Assembly: GCA_028551475.1 (NCBI GenBank) | Contig: CM052358.1 | Location: 27,306,853-27,370,852, forward strand | DNA: 64,000 nucleotides | Origin: Casuarina equisetifolia | Lineage: Eukaryota > Streptophyta > Magnoliopsida > Fagales > Casuarinaceae | Direction of reading: 5' to 3' | Shown: piece by piece, positions 1 through 11,929 of the stretch | Layout of the letters: each line of letters opens with the position of its first letter | How positions within the stretch are numbered: the stretch's first letter is position 1 | Program-made: the position numbers and the translations under genes | The notes under the pieces: generated by a model | What the model was told of the DNA's origin: nothing | Databases searched by the model: none | Seen by the model: only the letters and a program-made list of their open reading frames with translations

Positions 1-800
1 ATGATAAACAAAAGATGGAGGAAGTATTAGAAGCTGAAGTATGTGATGTGGTAGGAAAACCAATGTTTATGTAAAAATGGCATAATATTATTATTAGATT
101 GTAGAAAGATTAAATCACTTTAATACCAATTTGGATAAAGTTGCATAATGTCCCACATGCTCTATGGGATGAGATTGGTATGTGCTATGTAGTTAGTGTT
201 GTTGGAAAGTCACTATACATGGATAAAGCTACTAAACATAGACAAAGGATATCATATGCAAAAGTATGTGTTGAAATAGATACAAAGTGTTCCCTACCAA
301 CTTCATTTGAAATTGATATGGGAAATGGTGCTATTTTTGAGGTAGGAGTGGAGTATTGTTAGTCATCTAAAATATGCAAGAAATGTGATTGCTTTGGACA
401 TAAAGAGTGTGTTACAAAGAAAAAAGATATATAGGTTCCAGTACAAAAGCCATTAAGTTAGACGGAGAACTATGATGAAGGATGTGAGGATAAAGAACAT
501 TTGGATAAAGGTAATGAAGATCAAGTTCATGAAGACTAAGGACATGAGGTTATAAGAGATAAGATTGCAAATTCAATAACACATGAAGTTGAATTTACCA
601 CAAGTCCAAAGGCCAAATTAGAACAAAGCAATAAAGCAAGTGTGAATGGAAGGGAAAACAAAAGGAGCCCTAAAAGGAACACATGTGAGAAGGACAACTC
701 TAGTAATAGGTTTAATGTGTTGACAAATAATCATCAGGAACCAAATGAAGCAAGATGCAATGATATTGTAGGTTTTGAAGGTGTTGAAGGAGAAAACACT
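1..800 (+). pseudogene. LINE-1 ORF1 remnant (DUF4283-like, zinc knuckle)
   Basis: Residues 'HNVPHALWDEIGMCYVVSVV' (141-200) match the plant L1 ORF1 core, in which a short basic domain precedes a CCHC knuckle; the protein binds element RNA. The knuckle at 373-410 reads C-K-K-C-x4-H-K-E-C, that is CX2CX4HX2C, shorter at the end than the usual HX4C. A TAG at 360-362 separates core and knuckle. The following 300 bases are Lys- and Glu-rich with stops, as in the linker before ORF2. Broken and truncated at the window edge. Confidence 0.75.
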
Positions 801-816
801 ATACCCCCAGACAAAT

Positions 817-1580
817 GATCATATTCTCATGGAATGTTAAGGGCATGAATAAAAGCTCTAAATAAAAAGAGGTACGAGAAGTTATTAAGAATGCTAAAGT
901 TGACATTGTCATTTTATTAGAACACAAAATAAAAGAAGATAAAGCACAATTGGTAATAGATTCTCTTTTTCCCCAATAGGGTTTCATCCGTAATTATAGA
1001 GATAATAAAAATGGTAGGATTTGGATTGTATGGAAAAAACCATAGCTCAACATCATAGTGCTTAGTAGTTCTAAACAAGTAGTGAACTATAAAGTGGAAA
1101 AGGGGCATGAAGTATGGTACTTATCTACCATTTATGCAGCAAATGAACAAAAGGATCTTTGGAGTAGCCTCACACAATGTTATAACAGTTATGAAAAGGA
1201 CACTCAATGGCTACTAGTAGGAGATTTTAATACAGTGAGGAATCTAAATGAAAAGGTTAGTGTAGCTAGCAGATGGATAAAAGGAATAAAAGATTTCAAC
1301 AAGTTCATAAGTGATGCAAAACTTATAGAACCAAACTTTGTAGGACCTCTTCTATCATGGACGAACAAAGGTAAAGGAATAGAGTTCAAAGGTAGTAAAT
1401 TGAATAGATGCTTGGTAAACCCTAAATGTTTGCAAAGTAATATGGATTTATCCATTGAATTTAGTACTCTTAAATTGTCAGATCACAATTCTTGCACTAT
1501 CAAGGTGGCAATAATAGACCAAGGCAAAAAAGTACCTTTCAATTTTTCAACTTCTGGCCAAACAACCCTCAATTTATGAC
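817..1580 (+). pseudogene. LINE-1 ORF2 endonuclease domain
   Basis: The frame from 817 begins with 'FSWNVKGMNKSS', the standard start of plant L1 ORF2, followed by 'ILLEHKIKE' with the catalytic Glu. After stops near 866, 978 and 1042 the frame is open from 1058 to 1579 and carries 'WLLVGDFNTV' (GDFN catalytic motif), 'WTNKG', and near its end 'LSDHNS', the SDH motif. This domain nicks target DNA. The catalytic motifs survive, but the frame is interrupted, so no functional protein is expected. Confidence 0.8.
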
Positions 1581-1639
1581 AATAATGAAGAATATTTAGC
1601 AATAAAGGGTTAAAGGCACTATAATGTACAGAATAATTA

Positions 1640-4195
1640 TAAAGTTGTAGGAAATGAAAAAAGAATTGACAAAGCTAAATAGAGAGAAATTTGGAGAATT
1701 ACCAAGGAAAATGAAGGTAATAAGGAAGAAGCTACAAATAGCACAAGAAAAGCTTTTTGATGACCCTTCAAACACCCAATTGTGCAATAAAGAACATGAG
1801 TGGTTAGAAAAGTTACTAATATATCACAAGCATGAAGAAATACTTTTAAAGCAAAAATTAAGGAATACTTGGCTGAAAGAGGGAGATTGTAACAGTAAAA
1901 TCTTTTTTAGAAGCATGATGAAAAGGAGAGCAAAAAACTACATTGTCAAGTTGGAAATAGATAATGGATAACTTATTGAAGATTCTAAAATGATAAAGAA
2001 CAAAATTCTAAGTTACTATCAAAACTTGTTAAGGAAGGCAAACTAAATTCAACCATCAGAAACAAAATTAAGAGAGTTATTTCCCACAGAAATTTTAGAA
2101 GAGACAAAGAGAATCCTTATAGCAGATGTTCAAAGGGAAGATATACAAAAGGTCCTTAATACTTTTGGTGATTACAAAGCTCTAGGTCCTGATGAATATA
2201 ATAGCTTCTTCTTCAAGAAAGCTTGGAGTATTATAGGGAATGACATAGAAGATGCAGTTATAACTTTCTTTCAAAGGAGACAACTACTGTGAAACATAAA
2301 TTCAACAATAATCTCCCTTGTCCATAAGAAAATTAATGCCACTAATATAAAAGATTTTAAACCAATCTTCTGTTGCAATGTGTTGTACAAGATCATATCT
2401 AAAATTGTGGTAGAAAGATTAAGTTTAGCTTTGCCTTATTTCATACATCTTTGTCAGACAGCTTTTGTGCTAAGAAGGAACATTAAAGAAAATATTTTGT
2501 TATGCTAAGAGTTAATTTACAATTATCACAAAGATATTCATAGGGAAAAGGGTGGCAATTAAGGTTAATATTATGAAAACATATGATTCAATACACTAGA
2601 ATGCAATCCTAAATACTCTGAAAGTTTTAAAGTTCCCAGACAAATTTAAATTGCTGATTGAAAGCTGCATCACTACTGTTGGATATTCTGTGAACATCAA
2701 TGGCTCTCATACAGGTTTTTTTAAGGGGGTAAAGGGACTTAGACAAGGAGACCCTTTCTCTCATTTTCTTTTTGTTATTGTGATGGAGATTCTTAATAGA
2801 ATTATACAAAAGAAAGTGTCTTATAGAAGGTTTAAATTTCATTAGAAATGCGCTAAAGAGAAAATCACTCATTTATGCTTTGCTGATGATCTCTTTTTGT
2901 TTGCTCATAGAGATATTAAGTCTATATTGTGTTTACTAGATGCTATGCAAGAGTTTGAAGATATAACAGGTCCAAAGATGCATCTAGAAAAGTGTCAAAT
3001 TTTCTTTTCAAGCTTGTTTGAATAGGGAAAGGCTTTAATACATGATCATATTCTTATCCAAGAAGGCCAATTTCCCATAAAATACTTGGGAGTTCCATTG
3101 ATTATTAAAAGACTCTCTAACCTAGATTGTACTATCCTGATGGAAAAGATATTTACGAGAATTAAAGCTTAGGAGTCTAAGCATATTAGTTATGGGGGGA
3201 GACTACAGCTAGCAAAAAGTGTTATGTTTTCATTGCAAACATATTGGATGTAAATTTTTCTATTGCCAAAATAGATTGTTTATGAAATTGAAAAAAGGAT
3301 TAAAACTTTCCTTTGGGCAAGTAAATCTAATGGACGATGTGTAGTGAAAATGACATGGAAAGAAGTTTGTTGGCCTAAAATTTTTGGAGGACTAGGTTTG
3401 ATAGACATTCATACTTGGAATAAGGTGGCAATTGAAAAACTCTTATGGTCTCTTGTGCACCCTAACTCAAACTCTTTATGGGTTAAATGATGATAACAGA
3501 AAATTTGAAAGAAAGGAATGTATTAGAAGTTGAGATGAAAAGATCACTATCTTGAAGTTTTAGAAATATTTTATAAGTAAGAAATGAACTCACACAACTA
3601 GTGACAAACTTAGAATACAATATTGCTAAAAGTTATGCAGCACTAAGAGAGAATAAGGAAGATATTGAATGGGCAACACTTGTCTAGAAAAAAGAAGTAC
3701 CAAAGCATAATTTTATCTGCTGGATCACTTTGAAAGATAAATTATCCACAGCAAATCAGGTGGCTAAATGAAATAGTTCAGTGGATTTACAATGCAACCT
3801 CTACCAACAAGAAGAAGAATCATAGGAACATTTATTTTTTAAGTACAGGTTCACAAACTACATTTGGAAAGCTTTGTTAGGCACAAATGGAATAACTAGA
3901 AGAATTGAACACTGGAAAGCTGAAATATATTGGATGATTAAGACTGTTAGGAGGAAGAGCTTTGCAATAACTTTGCTTAGTATATCTTTCAAGGCTGTAT
4001 TGTATCACATTTAGAGTGAAAGGAATAGAAGAAGATTCAATGATACAAGTCTAGATAACTTAACCATTATTGCTAAAATCAAGAAGAATGTGAGAGGAAA
4101 GATTTTATTTACAAAAGGAGTCAAGCTTACAAATTATAATAAATTTTTACAAGAGCTTTAGAATTTGCCAATTGCAATATTTGAGCTTAGATGAT
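1640..4195 (+). pseudogene. LINE-1 ORF2 reverse transcriptase and C-terminal region
   Basis: The linker 1654-1971 ends in 'EEILLKQKLRNTWLKEGDCN', typical just before the RT. RT blocks follow: 'KALGPDEYNSFFFKKAW' (about 2185-2235), 'LRQGDPFS' (about 2738-2761) and 'CFADDLFLFAH' (about 2878-2911), whose FADD catalytic aspartates are kept. 'KYLGVPL' lies near 3082. A zf-RVT-like stretch (about 3690-3900) and a basic tail ending 'LQEL' near 4158 complete the protein. Numerous stops and at least two frameshifts (for example near 2560-2650) inactivate it. Confidence 0.85.
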
Positions 4196-4289
4196 GATAT
4201 TTTGTAATTGAACAATCTTGTAAATTTTTTTTACGGGTGATATATAATTTGACCTTTCACAAAAAAAAAAAAAAAAAATCTGCAGGGTC

Positions 4290-4560
4290 TATTGTAATGA
4301 GAGTAGTGGCATTGTACACTTGGCTTTGGTGAAGCAGTCATTATGGTGGGTAAGATTCTTCTAAAGAAATAAAGGTGTTGGTTAGTGCTAATGTTAAAAC
4401 TTCAATGTTAGATATTTCATAGAAGAATGCTTTAAAGTTAAAACTTTAATTTCTAATTGTATTTATTGAACACAACTTCTTCTTTAAGTGGCAAATTAAA
4501 TATTAGGGATAGTTTAAATTAACCTTAAATTAACCTTTAAAAAGACTTAGAAAGCAAGTT
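4290..4560 (+). repeat. Repeat A, copy 1
   Basis: Shares with 11170-11480 the segments 'cttggctttggtgaagc' (copy 2 has 'cttggttttggtgaagc'), 'actttaatttctaattgta' and an ending rich in 'taaccttaa'. Copy 1 starts just after the poly(A) of LINE-1. No coding potential seen. It may be an old transposon or a duplicated gene flank; I cannot tell which. Confidence 0.55.
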
Positions 4561-7430
4561 CAGAAGATGCAACCTAATGTTGAGGGGCAATTTACTTGTG
4601 GGTCTTCCATTGTTTTTACTTTAGTTTCTGATTCTTGGATGTTTGCTTTTATGAAAATGACATGGATTTTCCTTAACCAGATCCAAAAGCTGGAAAAATC
4701 CGTTGGGTTGTTGTTTGTATCTAGAGGATAAAGATTTATTTTGCCAATGAATCTTTGATAATGTTATGTATTATGTTTATCTACTTCCATAAAGCAATGA
4801 AGCAAATTCCCATTGCAAATATCAACATAGGGAATGCTTATTTCATCATGTTTCTAAAGACTATGATGAGAAAAATGTAATAACAAGTACATACATCTAT
4901 AGCCTGAAATGATTTGCCCATAGATGGCTTAAACTTAGAAGCTTCTTTAGCAGAAGTGGATCCATGATTTTAATGCTACAAACTAATAACACAAAAAGAT
5001 AAAAGACGATAAGCAACCATTAATACCTTCATATATATGAGAAGTAAAATCACAAAGGTTGGACAAAACTAAACATATGAAAAATCATAGCATGGGAAAC
5101 AAAACAATTTGATAGCAACTTCAAATGATTACATCATACATATATTTCTTAGGATACAAACATCAATTCTGTAATATATAAATCCAAATAAAAATAGAGA
5201 TAAAGAACATCAACATATCTCTTGACTAGGATGATGGCAACATCCCTCCAATACTCATCCAAAGACACCTAAAAGAAAAAAGGGAAGAAAAAGCATCAAC
5301 ATCAACTTGTTGCTTAGGTTTATATGAAGTGAATTTGAGGTAGAAGTACAATAATTGAAAGGAGTTAATCCACTTTAAGAAGAAGCTAGAGAAAATGAGG
5401 GAACAATATGCTTATGACCTTTGTAAAAAGGTGTCAATAGAGATCAATCACCTTTATCTTCGTAAGCATTACCAGAGGAGTGGATCAAATTTGACTCGTT
5501 AATTCAAAGGTGAGTAAAAGCTCTAATAATAAAGTATAGCTTTTGCCAAAAGCCACCCATATGGTTGGCATAGCTATGTTGGTGGATTAATTATTACAAG
5601 TTGCATTGAAAAGGTGAAAAGTTGTTACTTGCTCAGCATTCTAAAATAGGGCGCAAAAGCTAAAAATGAGTAGAAAGCATTACTCTATCTAGTTCCTAAA
5701 TCACCTAACACCTCCGTGGTTTGACAACCTTTTATCTTCCATCTCTTCCTCCTCTAGATGAGCAATTATTACGGGAATCACAATCATTTTACAAGTATCT
5801 AGCCATCCAAGGTGGTCATGTTGGAATGCGGCAATGTCAATGTTCTAGGCTTATGTTGTAATTGACTTAAGGAGGAATTTTATAATTTACTTGAATAGTA
5901 AAGAATGGAATTCTAATTAGTTACCATCAAACACTCACAACGAAACTAATTATAACCAATAGAAATTTTGAAATCTTGAGAGAATTAAAGACTCTCCTAA
6001 AGTGCCTTCCCAACCCATAAAATAACTTAAATGCATCTTTTGGTCAATTTCATATTTATCTTTTATTACCTTTTTCATTGTTTTACTCGATCCTACAGTA
6101 TATTTCTTGTCAATTCACAAGCAATTAGCTAAGTTATTAATATTCCTTGGCTAGATATGCCATAACTGACCTATCGCATATTAAAAACATCACCTCATAT
6201 CTACAAAGACCAACATCTTCAACAAGAAAAGCTTTCACCATGTTTGAATACATAGATACCGAAGCATGCATGCAAAAACATAGAGACAGTGATGAAATAA
6301 CAATTTTAACAAGTACGTTGGAAAGAAAGAAATGAAGTTCATCCAAGAAAAGTCAAGTAGGAGTTTGGTTGCAGACGAGAAGAATACCATAATCCAAATG
6401 AACGCTTAGTTTCGTACCCACCAAAGAGAGATGACTAATAAGTAAGGTCATAAATAGATCCTCCTAAAACTTCATCACATTCTGATGACTGCCTGGCTAT
6501 AGTGGGAGTTGCGGAACTCATAAAAATACTTCCTAAATCAAAATCTCTCTTGGGGAACTGCAATGTCAACATGTGAAACCCCCAACAAGTAAATCTGAAT
6601 CCACAACAAGAGGATGACAACCTCACGGAAACTCAATGATTTTCATTGTCAGAATGAGTTATTGAAAAGATAAAGAATGGTCCATAATTCTCGGAGGATA
6701 TATTCCTGCAGACACACAAGATTTCCATCAATGAGGTGAGAGATTTTAGTTAACACACATATGCTTACGCATAGGGTTCATTTACTCAAAATGTGGAATC
6801 ACCAAATTACCCTACACAAGTTCATATTGGGAATTATTCCACAACCAGATTCTGTCTTTTCAACGTGGGAAGTTGAAGTGCACACAAGCGGCCATGTATT
6901 GCAGGAGTTTGTATAATTCTCGTCTACCTATTGCTGTGGTTCAAAGTGGAGTCCATGTTCGCCAAACATTTGTTTGCATTTTGTATAAGAAGGCATGAGT
7001 TAGTGCTCACATCGTCGAAATCAAATAATTATTTGTTTTGGCGTTGTAGGTGGAAGACTCATTCAAACAAGTATTCTTTTAATTGGAAATAAATTACGAA
7101 AGCTAAAAGGGGAAAACTTACCAAATCTCGTAAGTGAGGAGGATGAACCAAAAGACATCGATCAAGACGCGAAGAAGGGGAGCGCTGCACCAGCTACGAC
7201 CCAGGCTCTAGTTGGTATAAGAGGGGACCCAACCACCTGAAGTGGCCGGTCATAGCTTACATGGCACCCATGTGGCATCATGTCATCTCATCTCCAGCAG
7301 ATAGCAATGGATTTCCATTATCATCGTTAACTAGAAATAACAAAGATTACTCTTTGTTGAACATCATCCGTTGGCATAACATTTGTAGTGAGGTGTTAGG
7401 AAACAATTCTTACATTCACCATAGTCCCAT
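4561..7430. other. Unassigned AT-rich sequence
   Basis: About 2.9 kb with only short open frames (the longest is about 70 codons at 6137-6346), none of which I recognise. No LTR, tail or splice-bounded exon stood out. Confidence 0.4.
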
Positions 7431-7434
7431 TTGA

Positions 7435-7650
7435 GTTATCATTGCCAAAGCCCTTTCGCTTCTTGTCAACCATCCAGAAAAGATGGTTGATTTCTTCAAT
7501 TGGTCACAAGTAGCTACCAGAGTTGAAAGATTTCTTGATGCATTGACTGCAAGACAACAGGAAGTCATGAAGCTGAAGACCAAAATGGCGAAACCATCAA
7601 CTTTATTCTATCATTGTGATACAATACGAACACTGCTGTCACACAGATAA
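7435..7650 (+). other. Unidentified coding-like fragment, 71 codons
   Basis: After a TGA, the + frame is open for 71 codons and includes 'KALSLLVNHPEKMVDFFNWS' and 'RFLDALTARQQEVMKLKTKM', an amphipathic, helix-forming composition unlike the surrounding AT-rich noise. It has no clear start codon context and ends in TAA at 7648-7650. I do not recognise the family. It could be an exon relic of a host gene or a transposon piece. Confidence 0.3.
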
Positions 7651-7659
7651 CAGCCAAAG

Positions 7660-8470
7660 CAGGAGGTCCAAACTAACCTTCCCCCAAGAAGAGTCTTGCC
7701 AAGGTCTGTCTCCAAAAGTGACCAATGTTGTCATCTTTTTCTATGAATCATGTGCAACACCTGCAGTCATGAAAAGCAAAAATGCATCATTTGCTTCAAG
7801 AACTTCATGAAAATTTATGATAAAGTTATTAGGGAAAAATCTAAGTCGCTATGAATACTTATTCACTTTGAAAATACTTGGCATCTTCACCAAACAGTTA
7901 TTAACTAGTGAGGAAACCTAGCATCTTCGGTAAACAAATCCTAAGGATATTTCCATTGCCTTAAATGCTTAAATGCTTAAATATTGACTAAGAACTAACA
8001 ACATTTAAGAAAAAAATTTTACCTTGTTAGCACATTTAGCCTATCTAAAAGTTGAAATATTGAAAATACCATAGAACTCAATCCATCAACACTAAGTGCC
8101 AACAAATAAATAAATTATAATAAAGGAAACTGTATTATAGACAATAATGTGAAATTTAGAAAAGAAAAATGATATAAATGTTATTTGCAATAATATTTTT
8201 CCATATTATACACACACAAAATAGAATCAACATCTAGTACACAATCCTTACCATGAATGATAAACTAGAGGAATGTATGAAGAAACTACATTAAACTCAA
8301 GCAAACCAACGGGAGAGTAGTTAGGAGAGTGCTTATTGTTGAAGGACAAACTCCTTGTGCCATATCAAAAAAAGTTTTCCAACAAGGATCTCCATTCCGT
8401 TAAATGATCATGTCAAGGAGTTGAGAGATATTTTATTAATTCAATAACATGATTCATATTAAACAAACAG
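7660..8470. other. Unassigned AT-rich sequence
   Basis: No recognisable gene, repeat or element boundary. It lies downstream, in gene sense, of the malic enzyme relic, but I could not find further exons of that gene here. Confidence 0.35.
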
Positions 8471-8495
8471 AAATTCAGAATCAGAAATGCTATAC

Positions 8496-8831
8496 CCGGC
8501 AGCCAAAATCCCCTAGCCCAAATATGTGCTCACCATCAGTCAAAACAGTAATTTCGACACTCCTTTCCCACCAATTCTTCAAAAATTCAAGAATCTTCCC
8601 TCTAAAAATGATTACTCATTGATTATCTTCTCCAATGCTATGCATCAGATTATAAGACAAATGCCTCTAGAAAGCGTACTTCTGTTTCAAGCTAATTTTA
8701 AAGCCCTAGGGACACCGGAAAATGCTACCATATTTCCGTCAAGACTCACCAACGGTTGGAGTATACACAACTGGAAGCAGCTCCACAACATTATCGATGA
8801 GGAGCTTGTAAAACATTCTCACATTTCTCTC
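8496..8831 (-). pseudogene. NADP-dependent malic enzyme pseudogene, two exon relics
   Basis: NADP-malic enzyme converts malate to pyruvate and CO2 while reducing NADP+. On the - strand, 8831-8677 reads '[20 protein letters not shown]', then 'VVYTPTVGE' and 'KYGSIF', the highly conserved N-terminal half of the malic domain. After a gap of about 75 bases, 8601-8496 reads 'GKILEFLKNWWERS', then 'VLTDGEHIFGLGDFGC', the next conserved block. The first relic is preceded by 'tttacag', the second by 'tttttag' and followed by 'gtatag', so intron borders persist. Two in-frame stops (TGA after 'VGES', TAG where Gln of the 'RRPQG' block is expected) kill it. About 90 residues of a protein normally near 590 remain. 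No neighbouring exons were found. Confidence 0.82.
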
Positions 8832-8869
8832 CTGTAAACCATGACAAATTTGCACCAGAGGTTCAGAAG

Positions 8870-9700
8870 AATTGCGGGAATAGAATGTCATTCAAGGTGA
8901 GGATCATCTCCTAAATATTGATTTCGTTTTGTGTCTATAATGTGGCAAACTATTATGGCAAAAAATATTTATATCAGTCTTCTTTCCTAAAATTCACATA
9001 GCTGCCAAGAATGCAATTTCATTTATCATCAGAGCACTAAGAGATGAGTGAGGAACAAAGGAAACCAGGGAAGGATCCCATCGGTATGAAGAGTGACCTG
9101 TAGGCAGAGAGTGTCGTAGAGTGATGAGTCTGGGTGAAAATGAGAACAAGAATCGGCAAGGAGGAGAACACACGATGGAACATCCTTCAACTTGCTTCAA
9201 CAGAATTGTAGAAGACGAAGCCCATAGAATGATTGAGTTAATAACAAACAAAGCACCTAGAAAATATGTCCTAAAACCAAGTAACGCCACAGACTTTGCT
9301 ATTCATGGTAACTAGTGGACCAAGGAGAGCAGAAGAGGTCGCAATTGCTGTCAAGAATGAAACCATGAATTCAAGACAATTGGCTTAGTCCATTACCTTA
9401 GCAAGAAGCCACTGAGAGTCTCAGCGGTTTGCCATCACAAAAGTGGGGCATCTACTTCATCTTGCTCAATTAATTTCTCTAGAGTCAAAAGAAAAAAAAT
9501 TTTTTGATAATTGAAAACATCAACGGGAGAAACACTCACGTCACAGAGTACCTACTCAGCTGCTCAGAATCCGTGTTTCTCCACTCCAGGCCAATCTACG
9601 AAGCTCTAACGTCGACCACCAAAGCTCCAACCAGCACCATTGAAGAACAAAGACGGTGCCGCAAAACCCACTTGAAAGGCCACAATCTGAAATCGAAACA
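8870..9700. other. Unassigned; weak similarity to the TNL-flank repeat
   Basis: Around 9390-9425 'ccattaccttagcaagaagccactg' resembles 'cacttggcaagaagccattg' near 45360, so parts of this stretch may be older copies of the R repeat. Open frames at 8994-9290 (-) and 9121-9315 (+) overlap and look like chance. Confidence 0.35.
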
Positions 9701-10110
9701 ATGAAGAAACAAGCCTTCCCTACAAGCACCGACATTGGCTAGGAGTACAATGATTTCTTCACTCCCAGGTAAAACTGTATATATAGAGATACGGCAATAC
9801 TGTACATGAAGAAGTCAGAAATGAAACCAAAAGCCAAGAATAAAATTTCGGGATTGTTTTGCATTCAAGGTGTTTTAGTGGTGAGAGACAGACCAAGGAG
9901 AGCAGAGAACAAGCGGTCGAGACAGCAGACAGGTTTAATGAGTGGTGAGGATCAGACAGAGGAAAGAGAACGCGCGAATAGAACATCGTTCTCTTCGCTT
10001 CAACAAAAACCAAACTACATCTTGTGGTGTCTAAGGAATCGGAGCAGCATCTTCTCTGTCTATGAATCACTCTTCTCTACACGAAGGCCCCATGCACTCC
10101 GTTATAAAGA
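9700..10110 (+). repeat. Repeat R, copy 1 (TNL 3'-flank type)
   Basis: Shares 'ccttccctacaa', 'gatttcttcactcc', 'tagagat', 'aaaccaaaagc', 'aaataaaatttcgggattg' and 'gaccaaggagagcagagaac' in the same order with 57100-57420, and much of it with 11930-12260. In the other two full copies this sequence lies immediately 3' of a TNL C-JID exon on the - strand, so it is probably a duplicated 3' flank or downstream intron of that gene family. No exon was found next to this copy. Confidence 0.6.
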
Positions 10111-11169
10111 ATGATTTCAAAGTTATGGGAGGACAATAAAAAACGTTGTCTAAGAAAAAATCTCACCTCCAAAAATCAAACTACTGTTTTCTCATGCAAA
10201 GTCCACCCAATAATGCCCAATTCTATGGACTCTTCCCCAATCAACAGTGAAGTGTCAGGCTCTTAACAGAAAGTAAGAAGTAATTTTCCTATAGTGTGTA
10301 ATTTTAATTACTTGATTTTACAAATTTTTAGTACTTATATGATTTAATTTTTAGTTTAATTAGAACAGTTATATCATTGCACATTTTTTATTGTCATACA
10401 CAACTTTACCAAACCTTAAACTCCGGTGACTTTAAAACATGAGATAATTGTCCTAATTCCTCAACAGATTAACATAAAAACCAAAAATATTTGACCATTC
10501 ACACTGAAAAAGATACACCTAAGTCCTCTCCGATTTAAATCTGGTCACCCTGTAATCTCAACTTCCTTATGAGCTGCCCACAAACACTAGGAAAGTTAGG
10601 TTCCCTAACGGATATGGTGGAAGCAATGGATGAGGTTTGTGATTGCCCAAAACCATGCTTCCCCTATGGCTGCTCTCTTGGTTTGCTTATGAATTGCCGA
10701 CGAATACCATCAATTATTTCCACTTCGTTTAGTGGCAAATAAAGCTTCTAGGTAGGAAGAGTAAGATCAAATCATTTTGCCTTTTTTGTTCTTGACATCA
10801 AAAGCAGAGGTGGAGTGAAAAGGTGGTCCCGGTGCAATTATAGGAAGGTTTCACGTTGGTTTTGCACAAGCCAAAACCACTACCATTTTTTCTCTTAAAC
10901 ACGGGCCCTCGAGCTTGGGATCAATCGTGAGTGACGGACAAAGAAAAGCAGAGAAGATTGTCACTGAGATGAATAATGATCTACGGGTGACGCACTAGAG
11001 ATTGCGACGTCGAGTATTTTAAATGAATTAGTTACTTAATTTGCTTTTATCAGCAACCTCCTCAGATAAGTTACATATACCGTAGCAAGCCTTGGATCAA
11101 TCAGGTTAAGTTTCAGAAAACCATTACTATTAATGTGTTAAGAAAATTTTGTAGTTGCTCTAGTTGCGA
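10111..11169. other. Unassigned sequence with a short C-type repeat
   Basis: The stretch 10790-10880 ('gcaattataggaaggtttcacgttggttttgcacaa') resembles 35840-35885 and 38205-38245, so a piece of repeat C lies here. A rough internal duplication ('cttatgagctgcccacaaacac' / 'cttatgaattgccgacgaatac') is at about 10570 and 10690. No gene seen. Confidence 0.4.
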
Positions 11170-11480
11170 TATTTTGGAACATAAATAATGTGGAGTTCTT
11201 CAAGGATCACCTTGGTTTTGGTGAAGCTGCCACTGTTCGGTGAGATTCTTTGGAAGAAATGTATATACTGTCTCATGATATAACTTCAATGTTGATATTT
11301 GGAGTTTGTTTCATGGAAGAAGACTATAGTTGAAACTTTAATTTCTAATTGTACCCTTCACAGTTTATCAAACAAATCTTTTTCTTTAGGTGAAAAATCA
11401 AATATTCTATAAAAGTTGGGAGTTCATATATTGGAGATGGTTTAGATTAACCTTAAGAAAAACTTAAAAATTGTTGTTTC
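11170..11480 (+). repeat. Repeat A, copy 2
   Basis: Direct-orientation relative of 4290-4560, diverged but collinear over about 270 bases, including the shared 'actttaatttctaattgta'. The two copies bracket the malic enzyme relic and repeat R copy 1. Confidence 0.55.
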
Positions 11481-11929
11481 AAATTATGTTTAACTCTTTT
11501 CACTTAAAACTTGGTTACTTCTAGAGACATATAAGAATTGGGTCTAACATAGATAAGCCATTTACTAAAACCGTTTAAGGTAACTTTTCTTTCAGTGTTT
11601 TCTATTTAAGCCTTGTTTTAAGAGCTCTAAGTTCTAGGGAAACCCTGGAAGAATGCGTTTTGTGTGCATGCTAGTGCACGCATGTGTTATGGTCAATTAG
11701 ATTTGCAGGCTGAAAGGTTACTCTCACTTTTGTTAGCTATAGATGGTTATACTGCCAATAACATGGCAAGTATGTTGTCTATCACATACTCTGCAATTGA
11801 TTGCCACAAAAGCAATGTTCAGTATGTCGCGTACAGCTTGTCAATTAATTGCAACAATGTTCAGCATGTCATGTACAGTTGTGGTTTATTAGATAGTAGG
11901 TCTATTGATTCCATTTTTGAACAGAGATA

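Larger units (their letters stand above)
1..4278 (+). mobile_element. LINE-1, degenerate L1-type non-LTR retrotransposon
   Basis: Recognisable in order on the + strand are an ORF1 remnant, an AP-type endonuclease, a reverse transcriptase, a zf-RVT-like C-terminal region and a run of 18 A (4261-4278). L1-type elements copy by target-primed reverse transcription, and the 3' A tail fits this. The element enters the window already inside ORF1, so its 5' end and left target duplication cannot be seen. Many stops and frameshifts make it inactive. It shares domain order and much protein sequence with the element at 28030-32904, and both end in a similar motif (acctttcac then A). Clade assignment below L1 is not attempted. 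Confidence 0.9.

Noticed and set aside
4261..4278. Assembly gap filler or sequencing artefact
   Set aside because: The A run directly follows the conserved LINE 3' end and is best read as its poly(A) tail.
8526..8837. 103-codon + strand frame
   Set aside because: It is the complement of the malic enzyme relic, whose - strand motifs are unmistakable.
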